DNA from: Haloterrigena alkaliphila
GTDB taxonomy: Archaea > Halobacteriota > Halobacteria > Halobacteriales > Natrialbaceae
Direction: 5' to 3'
Assembly: GCF_017352155.2 (NCBI RefSeq)
Contig: NZ_CP084319.1
Location: 62,001-126,000, forward strand
DNA length: 64,000 bases
In this document: positions 37,190 through 46,643 of the stretch, piece after piece
How positions within the stretch are numbered: position 1 is the stretch's first letter
Layout: each line of letters opens with the position of its first letter
Program-made: the position numbers and the translations under genes
Notes under the pieces: model-generated
The model's database searches: none
Told to the model about the DNA's origin: nothing
The model's input: the letters and a program-made list of their open reading frames with translations, nothing else

Positions 37190-38581
37190 ATGACACAATC
37201 TAACGAGCAACAGTCGACGGTGGCATCGTTCTTCGGCTACGAGGAGTACGGCACCGACACGAAAACGGAGGTCATTGCCGGGGTAACGACGTTTCTGACG
37301 ATGTCGTACATCATCGTCGTCAATCCGGTGATCCTCTCAGCGGCGATCAGCATCGACGGCTACTCCGACGGAGAGGTGTTCCAGATGATCGCGATCGCGA
37401 CGATTCTCGCAGCGGTCGTGGGAACGGCCGTCATGGCCTTCTACGCGAACCGCCCGTTCGGACTCGCACCCGGAATGGGACTCAACGCGTACTTCGCGTT
37501 CACCGTCGTCATCACGCTCGGTGTCCCGTGGCAAACTGCGCTCGCGGCGGTGTTCGTCGAGGGACTCATCTTCATGGCGATGTCCTCGGTCGGCGCGCGG
37601 CGGTACATCATCGAGTTCTTCCCGAAACCGGTCAAGTTCGCCGTCGGGGCTGGTATCGGGCTGTTCCTCCTTTTGCTGGGACTCATCGAGATGAACGTCG
37701 CGGCCGCACACGATTCGACGTTGGTTACCTTGGGGGACGTCGCCTCCGATCCGGTCGCTATCCTCTCCCTCGTGGGCCTGGCGTTTACGCTCATCCTTTA
37801 TTCGCGTGACGTGACCGGTTCGATTATCATCGGGATCCTCACCACGGCCGTTGCCGGCTGGGGGCTGACGATCTCCGGCGTGGTCAACGATGGTCTCCTC
37901 ACCCCTGGTTCCGTCCCCGAACCACATTACGATATTACGCCGCTGTTCGGCGCATTCCTGCAAGGGTTCCAGAACATCGAACCGGTCACGTTCGTGATCG
38001 TCGTATTCACGTTCTTCTTCGTAGACTTCTTCGACACGGCTGGAACGCTCATCGGCGTCTCCCAGTTCGGCGGGTTTCTGGACGACGACGGGAACCTACC
38101 GGAGATGGAAAAGCCGCTGATGGCGGACGCGATCGCGACGACCTTCGGAGCGATAGTCGGAACGACGACTGTCACGACCTACGTCGAGAGTTCCACGGGG
38201 ATCGAAGAGGGAGGCCGGACCGGGATGACCGCTCTCGTCGTCAGCCTCCTGTTCCTACTCTCGCTCGTCGCGATTCCGATCGTCGCTGCCATTCCGACGT
38301 ACGCGTCGTACTTAGCACTGGTCGTCGTCGGTCTGATCATGCTCGAGGGCATCACCGAAGTGAACTGGGAACAGTCCGATTGGCTGATCCCCGGTGGCCT
38401 GACGATGGTGATGATGCCGCTGACGGCGTCGATCGCCAACGGTATCGCGGCGGGGATCATCAGTTATCCGATCGTCAAAGCGGCCCAAGGGGACCACCAA
38501 GACATCCACACTGCACAGTGGGTGCTCGCGGGAGCGTTTATCCTCTATTTCTACGTGACTGCCGGAGGTGTGATGGGATAG
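37190..38581 (+). CDS. AzgA-type purine permease (NCS2 family)
   Basis: A 463-residue membrane transporter of about 12-14 spans, belonging to the AzgA/GhxP branch of NCS2 (adenine, guanine, hypoxanthine uptake). Signature regions are MSYIIVVNPVILSAA near residue 40, GLAPGMGLNAYFAF near 90, FVDFFDTAGTLIG near 280 and TTTVTTYVESSTGIEEGGRTG near 325. The start at 37190 (MTQSNEQQ) excludes a 63-residue low-quality leader. In E. coli the homologue ghxQ lies in the purine gene cluster, supporting a supply role for the deaminases and hydroxylases here. Confidence 0.92.
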   Translation: MTQSNEQQSTVASFFGYEEYGTDTKTEVIAGVTTFLTMSYIIVVNPVILSAAISIDGYSDGEVFQMIAIATILAAVVGTAVMAFYANRPFGLAPGMGLNAYFAFTVVITLGVPWQTALAAVFVEGLIFMAMSSVGARRYIIEFFPKPVKFAVGAGIGLFLLLLGLIEMNVAAAHDSTLVTLGDVASDPVAILSLVGLAFTLILYSRDVTGSIIIGILTTAVAGWGLTISGVVNDGLLTPGSVPEPHYDITPLFGAFLQGFQNIEPVTFVIVVFTFFFVDFFDTAGTLIGVSQFGGFLDDDGNLPEMEKPLMADAIATTFGAIVGTTTVTTYVESSTGIEEGGRTGMTALVVSLLFLLSLVAIPIVAAIPTYASYLALVVVGLIMLEGITEVNWEQSDWLIPGGLTMVMMPLTASIANGIAAGIISYPIVKAAQGDHQDIHTAQWVLAGAFILYFYVTAGGVMG

Positions 38582-38676
38582 CTATCGCGGCGCTCGTTTC
38601 GGACGGTTGAGAGCGATGTCCCGGGAAGACGACAGACGACCCCACCACCTCGATAGCGCGGATATCTCGGCCTTAC

Positions 38677-39885
38677 ATGACACCTGTGTCCTCACGGCAA
38701 ACACGAGGAGACGTTCCGTGGACCTCTACGATCTTTCAGACGGTGCTGGCGTGTTCGCTCATCGGCGTGATGGGTGTTCCCCTAATCAGTCCCATTCTAC
38801 CGGACCTCCGCTCAGTATTCGAGATCAGCGACGCGCAAATTGGGTTCGTGATCACAGCGTATACGCTCCCCGGCGTGTTTCTGACGCCGTTTATCGGCCT
38901 GTTATCCGACCGTCTGGGACGCCGGACGGTCGTTCTCCCTCTGTTGGTCCTCTTCGGCCTCGCCGGCGGTGGTATCGCGCTCGGGCCGTCGTTTCGTGGA
39001 GTGCTGGCCCTTCGGTTCATTCAGGGGATCGGCGGCAGCGGACTGATGGTACTGGCGATAACGCTCATCGGCGATTTCTACGGGGGAAAACGACGGCATA
39101 AGATCATGGGCGTAAACGGCAGTGCCATCGGCATCGGTGCCGCCACGTATCCGCTGCTCGGTGGAGCGCTAGCCGCTATCCGCTGGAACATTCCGTTCGC
39201 GTTCTTCGGCCTCAGTCTCGTCGTCGGTACTATCGCTCTCTTCACCCTCGAAGAACCCGCGATAGCCGATCCGCCCGCGATCGGAACGTACGTATCGCGG
39301 GTGATCTCTGCGGTCCTCATCTCGAGAGCGCTCGGTCTCTGGGCCGCAGCGTTTCTCACGTTTTTCCTGTTCTACGGGTGCATTCTAACCGTTCTCTCTC
39401 TGCTTTTGAGCGACGTTCACGGCCTTTCCGCTGGACAGATCGGCTTGCTATTCAGCATGGTTTCCATCGCCAACGCGACCACGGCGTCTCAGTACGGGCG
39501 CATCTCCCAGTACTTCGACGCACGGCAGTTGATCGCCCTCGGTTTCGTCGGATTCGGTGTCAGCCTCCTCGGCGTCTGGGCTGCTTCCACGCCGATACTG
39601 ATCGGTGCGATGTTACTCTGTTTCGGCCTGGGATTCGGGCTCGTGCTACCCTCCCTCGATACGACTGTCGTGAGCCTCGTCTCGGGCCAGCTCCGCGCGA
39701 GCATGATGGGGGTCCTGACGAGTATGCTCTGGCTCGGACAGACCGTCGGACCGATCGCGTTCACCGGTTTCGCGGGCGCCGCTTTCGACGAACCGGTGAC
39801 CGGGTATCGCTTTTCGTTGCTGTTCTGGGGGGCGGCCACGCTCGTCGGCGGTGTACTCGCGTTTCTAGTTCTCAATCGCCGATAG
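38677..39885 (+). CDS. MFS transporter, DHA1-like
   Basis: A 402-residue major facilitator protein with 12 spans. LSDRLGRRTVVLP between spans 2 and 3 is the family loop motif (Asp-Arg-x-Gly-Arg-Arg), and ILPDLRSVFEISDAQIGF precedes span 2. The RFIQGIGGSG segment marks span 4. It follows the purine permease by 95 bases in the same direction. It may export a degradation product or a toxic analogue, or take up another substrate. The direction of transport is not determinable. Confidence 0.85.
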   Translation: MTPVSSRQTRGDVPWTSTIFQTVLACSLIGVMGVPLISPILPDLRSVFEISDAQIGFVITAYTLPGVFLTPFIGLLSDRLGRRTVVLPLLVLFGLAGGGIALGPSFRGVLALRFIQGIGGSGLMVLAITLIGDFYGGKRRHKIMGVNGSAIGIGAATYPLLGGALAAIRWNIPFAFFGLSLVVGTIALFTLEEPAIADPPAIGTYVSRVISAVLISRALGLWAAAFLTFFLFYGCILTVLSLLLSDVHGLSAGQIGLLFSMVSIANATTASQYGRISQYFDARQLIALGFVGFGVSLLGVWAASTPILIGAMLLCFGLGFGLVLPSLDTTVVSLVSGQLRASMMGVLTSMLWLGQTVGPIAFTGFAGAAFDEPVTGYRFSLLFWGAATLVGGVLAFLVLNRR

Positions 39886-39931
39886 CGACGAAGAGATCAC
39901 ACGGTTCCCCATCGTTCGGTCACGGCACCGT

Positions 39932-41152
39932 CTACTCGATGACCGGATACGGTATCACGCGTACCGACTCCCCGGCCGCGAGATCCGACTCCGTTATGAC
40001 GATACCGTCGGCTCGCGTCGCGCGCGTACTCGAAGAGAGGACGCTCGGATCGAACGTCTCCTCGTACACTTCGAGCGGGGAATCAACGTGGCCCAAGGGG
40101 ATAGCGTTCCCGTCGTCAACCGTCACCGGCACTGCGTATTCGAATCCGGCCGTTCCGATACCGACGTCGCTCGTGAGGGTCGCATCGATCGTCGGGACCG
40201 GTTCCGTCTCGCCGACGAAGAACGAACGCATGACGAGTGTCGCAACCGTGTGCGCGCCGACTGGTTTTCCCGGAATCGCGAAGGCGACCGCATCGTGACC
40301 GGGGAGTCGCGCGACTGCGATCGGTTTGCCGGGACGAATCCGGACGCGGTGGAACGCTACCTCGCCCAACGCCTCGAGGGCTCGGATAACGTAATCCTTC
40401 TTGCCGACGCTCGTTCCGCCGGTCGTGATGACCACATCGTGTTCGTCGGCCAACTGCGCGATTCGGTCTCTCGTCCTCTCGTATTCGTCGGGAACCGTTC
40501 CCTCTATCGTAGCACTGTGCCCCCACGAACGGACGAGCGCGGCCAGCATCGGGGAGTCGAGATCGGCGGTCTTCCCCTCGTGAATCTCGGATCCGGTTGC
40601 CAGTAACCCCGCTGAGAATGGTTCGTACACGCTGACGCGTTCGATACCGAGGTCTCTGAGCAGAATCAGATCCTTCGCAGAAATCCGTTCACCGGGCCGA
40701 AACAGCACTTCACCAGCTGACACGTTGCTTCCCCGTTCGTAAGTGTACGTACCCGGCAGGAGAGTACTCCCCCTGAGTTCACCCGCTTCGACGGATGCCT
40801 CCTCGATCTTCAGCACGGCGTTTGCGCGCTCTGGGAGCGGTGCCCCCGTGGCGATGCGGACAGCTTCCCCGGCCGCTAGCGACGGTGGCTCGTCCTCCGG
40901 GAATATCTCTCCGTCACTGACCGTGAGGGGATACGACTCGGTCGCGTCGACGGCGAATCCGTCCATGGTCGCGTGGTCGTGAGGCGGAAGGTCTCGGGGA
41001 GCAGTTATCGACTCTGCGAGAAACCGTTCGGCGACGCCGTCTCCGACGCTCAACTCTCTCGTCTCGCGGTTCGACAGCGCTCGGTCGAGGATGTCGAGAA
41101 CCTCCCGCACGGCCTCGGAACGAGATAGCATCGATTCGTGGTCGTGAGCCAT
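39932..41152 (-). CDS. moeA: MoeA-type molybdopterin molybdotransferase
   Basis: A 406-residue protein of full MoeA length. PPHDHATMDGFAVDA near residue 58 is the conserved substrate loop, GTYTYERGSNVSAGEVLF follows in domain II, and the central MogA-like domain contains TTGGTSVGKKDYV near residue 242 and RPGKPIAVAR near 275. MoeA inserts molybdate into adenylated molybdopterin. Its placement in a molybdenum-hydroxylase island suggests a dedicated or extra copy serving these enzymes. It is divergent from the NCS2 permease gene. It starts at ATG 41152. Confidence 0.9.
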   Translation of the reverse strand: MAHDHESMLSRSEAVREVLDILDRALSNRETRELSVGDGVAERFLAESITAPRDLPPHDHATMDGFAVDATESYPLTVSDGEIFPEDEPPSLAAGEAVRIATGAPLPERANAVLKIEEASVEAGELRGSTLLPGTYTYERGSNVSAGEVLFRPGERISAKDLILLRDLGIERVSVYEPFSAGLLATGSEIHEGKTADLDSPMLAALVRSWGHSATIEGTVPDEYERTRDRIAQLADEHDVVITTGGTSVGKKDYVIRALEALGEVAFHRVRIRPGKPIAVARLPGHDAVAFAIPGKPVGAHTVATLVMRSFFVGETEPVPTIDATLTSDVGIGTAGFEYAVPVTVDDGNAIPLGHVDSPLEVYEETFDPSVLSSSTRATRADGIVITESDLAAGESVRVIPYPVIE

Positions 41153-41382
41153 ACCAATGAGTTGGGTATATTATCACAAACCCCTTTCGTCCGTTTTCCA
41201 GCCGAACGGGAACTCTCTCCTAACGGGAGCCACTCCTCGAAACGGGAAGAGAGGCCGCCAACAGGTCATTCAATTACCATCGCACTCGCCACGTTTGATT
41301 CGAGCCAGCGTACCGTTATCGACCATTCGCACGATTTCGTCGTGCCGAACCGCTATCTAAAGACAGGAGCCACTTATGTACG

Positions 41383-41394
41383 AAAATATATATT
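41383..41394 (+). promoter_or_regulatory. TATA-like element upstream of the XanQ-type permease
   Basis: AAAATATATATT lies about 48-59 bases before the chosen ATG at 41442 in the divergent moeA/permease region. It is the strongest AT-box there and probably drives the permease gene with a short leader. Confidence 0.4.
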
Positions 41395-41441
41395 CAATAA
41401 GCTATTTATGCCAAACCCATGTCTATGTGAATCGACAGCAC

Positions 41442-42827
41442 ATGTCAGAGAGTGACGGATCCATCGAACTGGCGTACGGATTAGAAGACAAACCACCGGC
41501 GATCAAGGCGCTCTTTCTCGGTGTCCAGCACGTAGCGGCCATGATCGTTCCGGCGACGGCGGTAGCACTCATCGTCGGAGGAAGCGTCGGGGTCGGTTCA
41601 GCTGACACGGCGTTCCTGGTTCAGATGGTGCTCGTGTTCTCTGGACTCGCGACGCTCGTGCAGGTGTTCCCTATCGGTCCCGTCGGGTCCCGCTTACCCG
41701 TCGTGATGGGGACGAGCTTCGCGTTCGTCGGCGCGGCGATAGCCATCGGAAGCCAATACGGTCTCGATGCCGTCTTCGGCGCGATCGTCATCGCGGCGCT
41801 GGTAGAGGTACTGATCGGATGGCAGTTCAGTCGGGTCAAACGGTTCTTCCCGCCGCTGGTGTCCGGCCTTATCGTCATGATCATCGGCCTCTACCTGATT
41901 CCGGTGGGGATGGATTACCTCGCGGGTGGCGTTGGCGCCTCCGACTACGGCGCGTACCACAACCTCGGGCTGGGCTTGCTCGTCATAGCCGTAACCGTCG
42001 GACTGAATCTCTTCACGGACGGCGCCTTACGGACACTGAGTATCCTGGCCGGGCTCATGGTCGGGTACGTGGCTGCGATCGCGATCGGTATCGTCGACTT
42101 CTCGCCGGTCGCGGATGCGGGCTGGTTCGCCGTTCCCGTCCCGGGTCGGTTCGGGTTCTCCTTCGAACCGGTGGCCATCCTGACGTTCACCGCCATTCAC
42201 ATCACCGCAGCGATCGAATCCGTCGGGGACATCTCCGGCATCACGTCCGCCGAAGGGCGCACCCCGACCGAAGACGAGGTGACGGGCGGACTCTTCGTCG
42301 ACGGAATCGGCAGCTCGATCGGCGCACTGTTCGGCGCGTTCCCGCTCACGACGTTCTCTCAGAACGTCGGCCTCATCAACTTCACCGGCGTTATGAGTCG
42401 CTACGTCGTCGGCATCAGCGGTGCCGTACTGCTGATTCTCGGTTTCGTGCCAAAAATCAGCGCCATCGTGACGACCATTCCGAGTGCGGTACTCGGCGGC
42501 GCCGTGCTGGTTATGTTCGGAATGGTGATGGCGAGCGGGCTCCGGCTCATCTTCCTGAACGAACGGATGAACCGACGGAACATGGTCATCATCGCGACTT
42601 CGATCGGGGCCGGACTGGGCGTCGAGGTCCGACCCGACGCGCTCAGCGCGTTGCCGGACCAGGCGACGATCTTCTTCGGAAACGCGATCATCATGACTGC
42701 CATCACGGCGGTCCTGCTCAACACGCTGGTCCCGCGCGAGACGGAAGCCGATCTCCAGGATGCAGCCACGACGGGTGATCTCGACGAAGGCCTGGGTACC
42801 GATGCAGTTGGACCCTCAGAAGATTAA
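41442..42827 (+). CDS. XanQ/UraA-type nucleobase permease (NCS2 family)
   Basis: A 461-residue permease with about 14 spans. PAIKALFLGVQHVAAM at residues 18-33 is the standard NCS2 N-terminus. AIESVGDISGITSAEGR near 255 contains the conserved Glu of the substrate site. FSQNVGLINFTGVMSRYVV near 305 contains the NxG transport motif followed by the second conserved segment. NCS2 members of this branch carry xanthine, uric acid or uracil with H+ or Na+. The neighbours argue for xanthine or urate. Start 41442 (MSESDG) is preferred to 41376, which would overlap the TATA-like box. Confidence 0.9.
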   Translation: MSESDGSIELAYGLEDKPPAIKALFLGVQHVAAMIVPATAVALIVGGSVGVGSADTAFLVQMVLVFSGLATLVQVFPIGPVGSRLPVVMGTSFAFVGAAIAIGSQYGLDAVFGAIVIAALVEVLIGWQFSRVKRFFPPLVSGLIVMIIGLYLIPVGMDYLAGGVGASDYGAYHNLGLGLLVIAVTVGLNLFTDGALRTLSILAGLMVGYVAAIAIGIVDFSPVADAGWFAVPVPGRFGFSFEPVAILTFTAIHITAAIESVGDISGITSAEGRTPTEDEVTGGLFVDGIGSSIGALFGAFPLTTFSQNVGLINFTGVMSRYVVGISGAVLLILGFVPKISAIVTTIPSAVLGGAVLVMFGMVMASGLRLIFLNERMNRRNMVIIATSIGAGLGVEVRPDALSALPDQATIFFGNAIIMTAITAVLLNTLVPRETEADLQDAATTGDLDEGLGTDAVGPSED

Positions 42828-42921
42828 TACGACAATTTCGTTTCTTTGAAACAGGGGTTCTTTGCCATCTACTGCCGTCTAGGCGGCATATCGCTTCCGT
42901 TCGCAATAGTCTGGTGTGCTC

Positions 42922-42934
42922 ACACGTAACGTGT
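42922..42934. promoter_or_regulatory. Inverted repeat upstream of adenine deaminase
   Basis: ACACGT-A-ACGTGT is a perfect 6-base dyad with a one-base centre, about 160 bases upstream of the adenine deaminase start and 68 bases upstream of the small frame at 43001. It is a candidate regulator site. Confidence 0.25.
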
Positions 42935-43000
42935 ACCGCCAGTCGGCCAGTCATGCCACACCATGGCAATCTATTTCACGATCGCACTGGACATTCCGCT

Positions 43001-43111
43001 ATGCAGTTCAACCCGTACGCAGTCACCGAACGGTCTCATCGCCGATTCCGCGAAGACGCGGCGGATGAAATGTTCTGGAACGGGGTGATGTATCGTGACC
43101 GAACGCGTTGA
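43001..43111 (+). CDS. Possible 36-residue leader peptide overlapping adenine deaminase
   Basis: A short frame starting at ATG 43001 encodes a basic/aromatic peptide (begins MQFNPYAVTERSHRRF) and runs 17 bases into the adenine deaminase gene in another frame. The overlap could couple translation of the two. Nothing else supports it, and no family is recognised. Confidence 0.2.
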   Translation: MQFNPYAVTERSHRRFREDAADEMFWNGVMYRDRTR

Positions 43112-44831
43112 CACCCTCGTCCGCGGGACGTTAGTCAACGTGAACACCGGAAACGTGGAGGATCGCGCCGTAGCGATCGACGACGGGATCATCGTCGCGC
43201 TGGAAGAGCGCCCGGCCGAACGTGAACTCCACGCGAACTACGTCACGCCCGGACTCATCGACGCTCACATGCACGTCGAATCGAGCATGGTGACGCTTCC
43301 ACAGTACGCGGAAGCGGTCGTCCCGAACGGCGTGACGAGCATCGTCCACGATCCCCACGAAATAGCAAACGTGGTCGGTGCCGCGGGCGTGCGCGCCGTC
43401 ATTCAAGACGCCGAACAGACGCCGTTGAAGGCTCGATTCACCGTCCCTTCCAGCGTCCCAGCGTCGGACCTCCAGGACTGCGGGGCGATACTCCCCGCCG
43501 AAATGGTGACCGATCTACTCGAGGAACCGAACGTCATCGCGCTCGGCGAAGTAATGGACGTCCCCGGATTGGTCGCGGGGGACGAGGAAATCCACGCGAA
43601 GATCCGCGCCGCACGGGAGCGCGGACTGACTGTGGACGGACACATGCCACAGGTCACGGGCGACGAACTACACGAGGCTGCACGGTATCTGGACAACGAC
43701 CACGAGAGTATCACGCTCGCCGAAGCCCGCGAGAAAGCGGATGTCGGTCTCCGCGTCTACCTGCGCGAGGGGTCGTCCAGCAAGAATCTCGTCGAGCTCT
43801 TGCCGCTCACCGAAGAGGTCGATACACGCCGGCTCTCGCTCTGTACGGATGACCGTGAAGTCACAGATATTGTCGACGAAGGCGGCGTCGACTTCGCCGT
43901 TCGGAAAGCGATCCGGGAAGGTGCGGACCCGGTCGACGCCGTACAGATGGCGACGATAAACACGGCGGAGAGTTACGACCTCCCGTTCGGAAGAGTGGAA
44001 CCGGGTGCACCGGCGGATCTCGTGTTGCTCGAGGATCTGGACTCCTGGCGCGTCGACGACGTGCTCATCGACGGCGAACTGAATCCGACCGAGGACGGGA
44101 CTACCCCGTCCCCGACCAACATCCCGACGGACACGGTCGAGTTCCCCTCGGTCTCGGCGTCAGACCTCGCGATCACGGCTCCCGACGGCCGCGGTCGCAC
44201 CGCCCGCGTTCGTGTCATCGACGCCATCGGCGGCCTCCAGACCGAACCCATGATCGCCGAGGTCCCCGTACGGGAGGGGACGCTACAGCCGGATCCGGAC
44301 GAAGACCTGCTCTCGCTCGCTGTCATCGAACGACACGGTGGGAACGGAGAGATCGGCCGCGGCTTCGTTCACGGGTTAGGACTCGACCGCGGTGCTATCG
44401 GGTCGACGATCGCTCACGACGCGCACAACTGCGTCGTCGCCGGTGCCGATCACGCCTCTATGGCGGCGGTGGCAAACAGACTCGAAGAATTAGACGGCGG
44501 CATCGTCGCGTACGACCCAGTCGGCGACGAATTCGCTTCGCTCGCGCTCCCGGTCGCGGGTCTGATGTCGAGCGAGCCGATAGAAACCGTCTACGATCAG
44601 TTCGAAACCGTAGAGTCCCACGCTTCGCGGATCGGAATGGCGGAAACCGGGCTGATGGAACTCTCTTTCCTCGCTCTCGAGGTAATTCCGACGTATCGGC
44701 TCACGAACAACGGCCTCGTTGACGTCACGGACGGCCAGTACGTGGACGTGACGGTGTCGGAGCAAGCCGGGGAGCAGGGCCCTGACGTCGACCGGAGGTC
44801 GGTTCCCGACGATAGCGTCAGTGAGCTCTGA
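43095..44831 (+). CDS. ade: Adenine deaminase
   Basis: A 578-residue amidohydrolase of full bacterial/archaeal Ade length. IDAHMHVESSMVTLPQYAE near residue 54 gives the metal-binding His pair, VHDPHEIANVVG near 86 is family-specific, DGHMPQVTGDEL near 182 and LCTDDRE near 253 complete the active site. A C-terminal domain (about 360-550) includes FVHGLGLDRGAIGSTIAHDAHN, typical of Ade. It converts adenine to hypoxanthine plus ammonia, feeding the hydroxylases. It is likely co-transcribed with the XanQ-type permease, 267 bases upstream. The start is GTG at 43095. Confidence 0.93.
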   Translation: MTERVDTLVRGTLVNVNTGNVEDRAVAIDDGIIVALEERPAERELHANYVTPGLIDAHMHVESSMVTLPQYAEAVVPNGVTSIVHDPHEIANVVGAAGVRAVIQDAEQTPLKARFTVPSSVPASDLQDCGAILPAEMVTDLLEEPNVIALGEVMDVPGLVAGDEEIHAKIRAARERGLTVDGHMPQVTGDELHEAARYLDNDHESITLAEAREKADVGLRVYLREGSSSKNLVELLPLTEEVDTRRLSLCTDDREVTDIVDEGGVDFAVRKAIREGADPVDAVQMATINTAESYDLPFGRVEPGAPADLVLLEDLDSWRVDDVLIDGELNPTEDGTTPSPTNIPTDTVEFPSVSASDLAITAPDGRGRTARVRVIDAIGGLQTEPMIAEVPVREGTLQPDPDEDLLSLAVIERHGGNGEIGRGFVHGLGLDRGAIGSTIAHDAHNCVVAGADHASMAAVANRLEELDGGIVAYDPVGDEFASLALPVAGLMSSEPIETVYDQFETVESHASRIGMAETGLMELSFLALEVIPTYRLTNNGLVDVTDGQYVDVTVSEQAGEQGPDVDRRSVPDDSVSEL

Positions 44832-44842
44832 CGCGCTGTCGC

Positions 44843-45637
44843 TCACCGGTCGACCGCAGCGGACAGGATCACGTCGTCCACGTAGGTTCCGTCCAGCAGA
44901 TAGTGATCGTCGCGCGTGGCTTCGACGGTCCAGCCCCGATCGACGAGGAAATCGATTCCCGCCTGATTCGTTTCGGGGAGGTGCTGATACAGTTTCTCGT
45001 AGCCACAGCGGTCGACACACTGCCGTGTGTACGCCAACAGTCTGGTCCCGAGTCCCGCCTCGCGTCGCGATTCCGCGACGCCACCGGTCACCGTCGCCGT
45101 GTGGGCGGTTTGCGCTCTGTCCGTCGCCTCGATGTGAACCCACCCACAGACCGCGTCCTCGATGGTTGCCACGTAGACTGCGCACTCGCCCGTCGAGTCA
45201 CGACAGTGGAGCGTCCCGTCATCCGTCACCGTTGCCCCGGTCGACGTCGTTTCGACAGACGGCTGTTCGTCGGTCATCGACCGCATGACGTCGACCAGTT
45301 CCGCCTCATCGTTCTCGGTCGCTGGTCGAAACTCGACGGGCGAATCGAAACTCGCGAGGCCGACCGTTTTCGGCTCCGCCGCGCGCTTCAGATCGGCGGT
45401 CACACGGACCCGGTCGTCAGTCTCGACCAGCAATCCGTTTTGCTCGAGGAGCGCTAGATGATGATCGATTGCGCGCCTGTCGTTGGGGTACAGTGCCTCC
45501 TGCAGGCGACGAGGACGAACTGGACCGTGTTCGACGACGTACTCGTAGACGGTCCGTCGCTCCTCGTCGTCGATTTCGGTTACCGACGCTGTACTCGACC
45601 GTACCACGCCGCTAGTTGGACTCGAGTTTTCGCGCAT
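44843..45637 (-). CDS. Winged-helix/GNAT fusion protein, candidate regulator
   Basis: A 264-residue two-domain protein. Residues about 20-80 form a winged helix (RRTVYEYVVEHGPVRPRRL through HHLALLEQNGLLVETDD). Residues about 105-255 are a GNAT acetyltransferase with an acetyl-CoA loop SRREAGLGTRLLAY and a C-terminal ETNQAGIDFLVDRGW. The start at 45637 (MRENSSP) drops a 45-residue extension with poor composition. It lies downstream of mocA in the same direction, convergent with ade. A DNA-binding domain fused to an acetyltransferase suggests transcriptional control that responds to acetyl-CoA or modifies a partner. A link to the purine genes is only by position. Confidence 0.75.
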   Translation of the reverse strand: MRENSSPTSGVVRSSTASVTEIDDEERRTVYEYVVEHGPVRPRRLQEALYPNDRRAIDHHLALLEQNGLLVETDDRVRVTADLKRAAEPKTVGLASFDSPVEFRPATENDEAELVDVMRSMTDEQPSVETTSTGATVTDDGTLHCRDSTGECAVYVATIEDAVCGWVHIEATDRAQTAHTATVTGGVAESRREAGLGTRLLAYTRQCVDRCGYEKLYQHLPETNQAGIDFLVDRGWTVEATRDDHYLLDGTYVDDVILSAAVDR

Positions 45638-45885
45638 AGTTTCTCCTGACGCCACGGTTTGCAGTCCGGACGCTGCCGGGAATCCGCGGCTGTCGACAGT
45701 ACAGTCGGAATCGAGGTATATAGTTACTCGAACGGACACGCCGCCAGACGCTCGTGGCAACGCCTGACACATGCGGCCAATGGCGCTCTACCGGCAGTCG
45801 TTACTGTGGTCCCGGACGGTTTCCCCGTCTGATGCTGGACCGCCGTCCCCCTCGGGTGCCGAATCGTTTTCATCTAGAAGAGGCG

Positions 45886-46530
45886 TCAGTCGGTGGTCCG
45901 CTCCAAATCCGTCTGGGAATCGATGTCTCTCGTCACGCCGGGATCGTCTACATCGACGAAGACGGTTCCTTCGTGGTTCTCGATGATGTCTCGACCGCCT
46001 CGATCGCCGGAAACGGTCGACAGCGCGTCGTAGTGCTGTCGACCGAACAGGACGGGATTCCCACGCCGACCCTCGTACGTGGGGGCGACGATGCTCCCGT
46101 CGCCGGTCGCGTACGCTGTTCGCAACGCGTCCACGGTCTGTGGACGAACGAACGGCATATCACCGAGCATGAAAACGGTAGCGTCCCAGTCCGCGTCGCG
46201 TGCGGCGTCGACGCCGATTCGGACCGACGCGCTCTGTCCCGACGCGAAGTTCTCGTTCGAGTGGATCGAGAGATCGAGATCGGCGAGAGCCGCCGCCACA
46301 CGGTCTTCCTCGTGACCGACGACGGCGACGATATCGTCGACGGACGACCGACACAGCGTCTCCGCCGCACGTCTCACGATGGGTGTCCCCTCGACGTCCG
46401 CAAGGAGTTTGTTCCCTCCCTCGAACCGGGTCCCCTTCCCCGCCGCGAGGATCACACCACCGATAGTATCGGCTTCATTACCGCCATCCGGCCCGTCGAC
46501 AGCCCGAGCCGTGTCTGACCGATCTGCCAT
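45886..46530 (-). CDS. mocA: MocA-type molybdenum cofactor cytidylyltransferase
   Basis: A 214-residue nucleotidyltransferase. GGVILAAGKGTRFEGGNKLL (residues about 24-43) is the nucleotide-binding motif of MobA/MocA enzymes, FMLGDMPFVRP near 120 has the metal-binding Asp, and TYEGRRGNPVLF near 151 is MocA-like. It would make molybdopterin cytosine dinucleotide for the hydroxylases encoded nearby; the E. coli counterpart in a YqeB/YqeC context is ygfJ. The start at 46530 (MADRSDT) is favoured over the much longer, arginine-rich upstream frame, which is a shadow of yqeC. It sits between the GNAT gene and yqeC, all on the minus strand. Confidence 0.88.
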   Translation of the reverse strand: MADRSDTARAVDGPDGGNEADTIGGVILAAGKGTRFEGGNKLLADVEGTPIVRRAAETLCRSSVDDIVAVVGHEEDRVAAALADLDLSIHSNENFASGQSASVRIGVDAARDADWDATVFMLGDMPFVRPQTVDALRTAYATGDGSIVAPTYEGRRGNPVLFGRQHYDALSTVSGDRGGRDIIENHEGTVFVDVDDPGVTRDIDSQTDLERTTD

Positions 46531-46643
46531 ACGACCATTTCGTGACGGACCGTACTGGTTCTTTTCCCGTCGCCATCTCTGTCGACTTGCACCCTGACAG
46601 CGAGTACGCTCGAGAGACGCAGCACCGATAGTTCGACCCTCTC

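Noticed and set aside
37190-38581. Purine riboswitch in the azgA leader
   Set aside because: The upstream hairpins do not form a three-way junction with the conserved loop bases of purine riboswitches, and such riboswitches are not established in haloarchaea.
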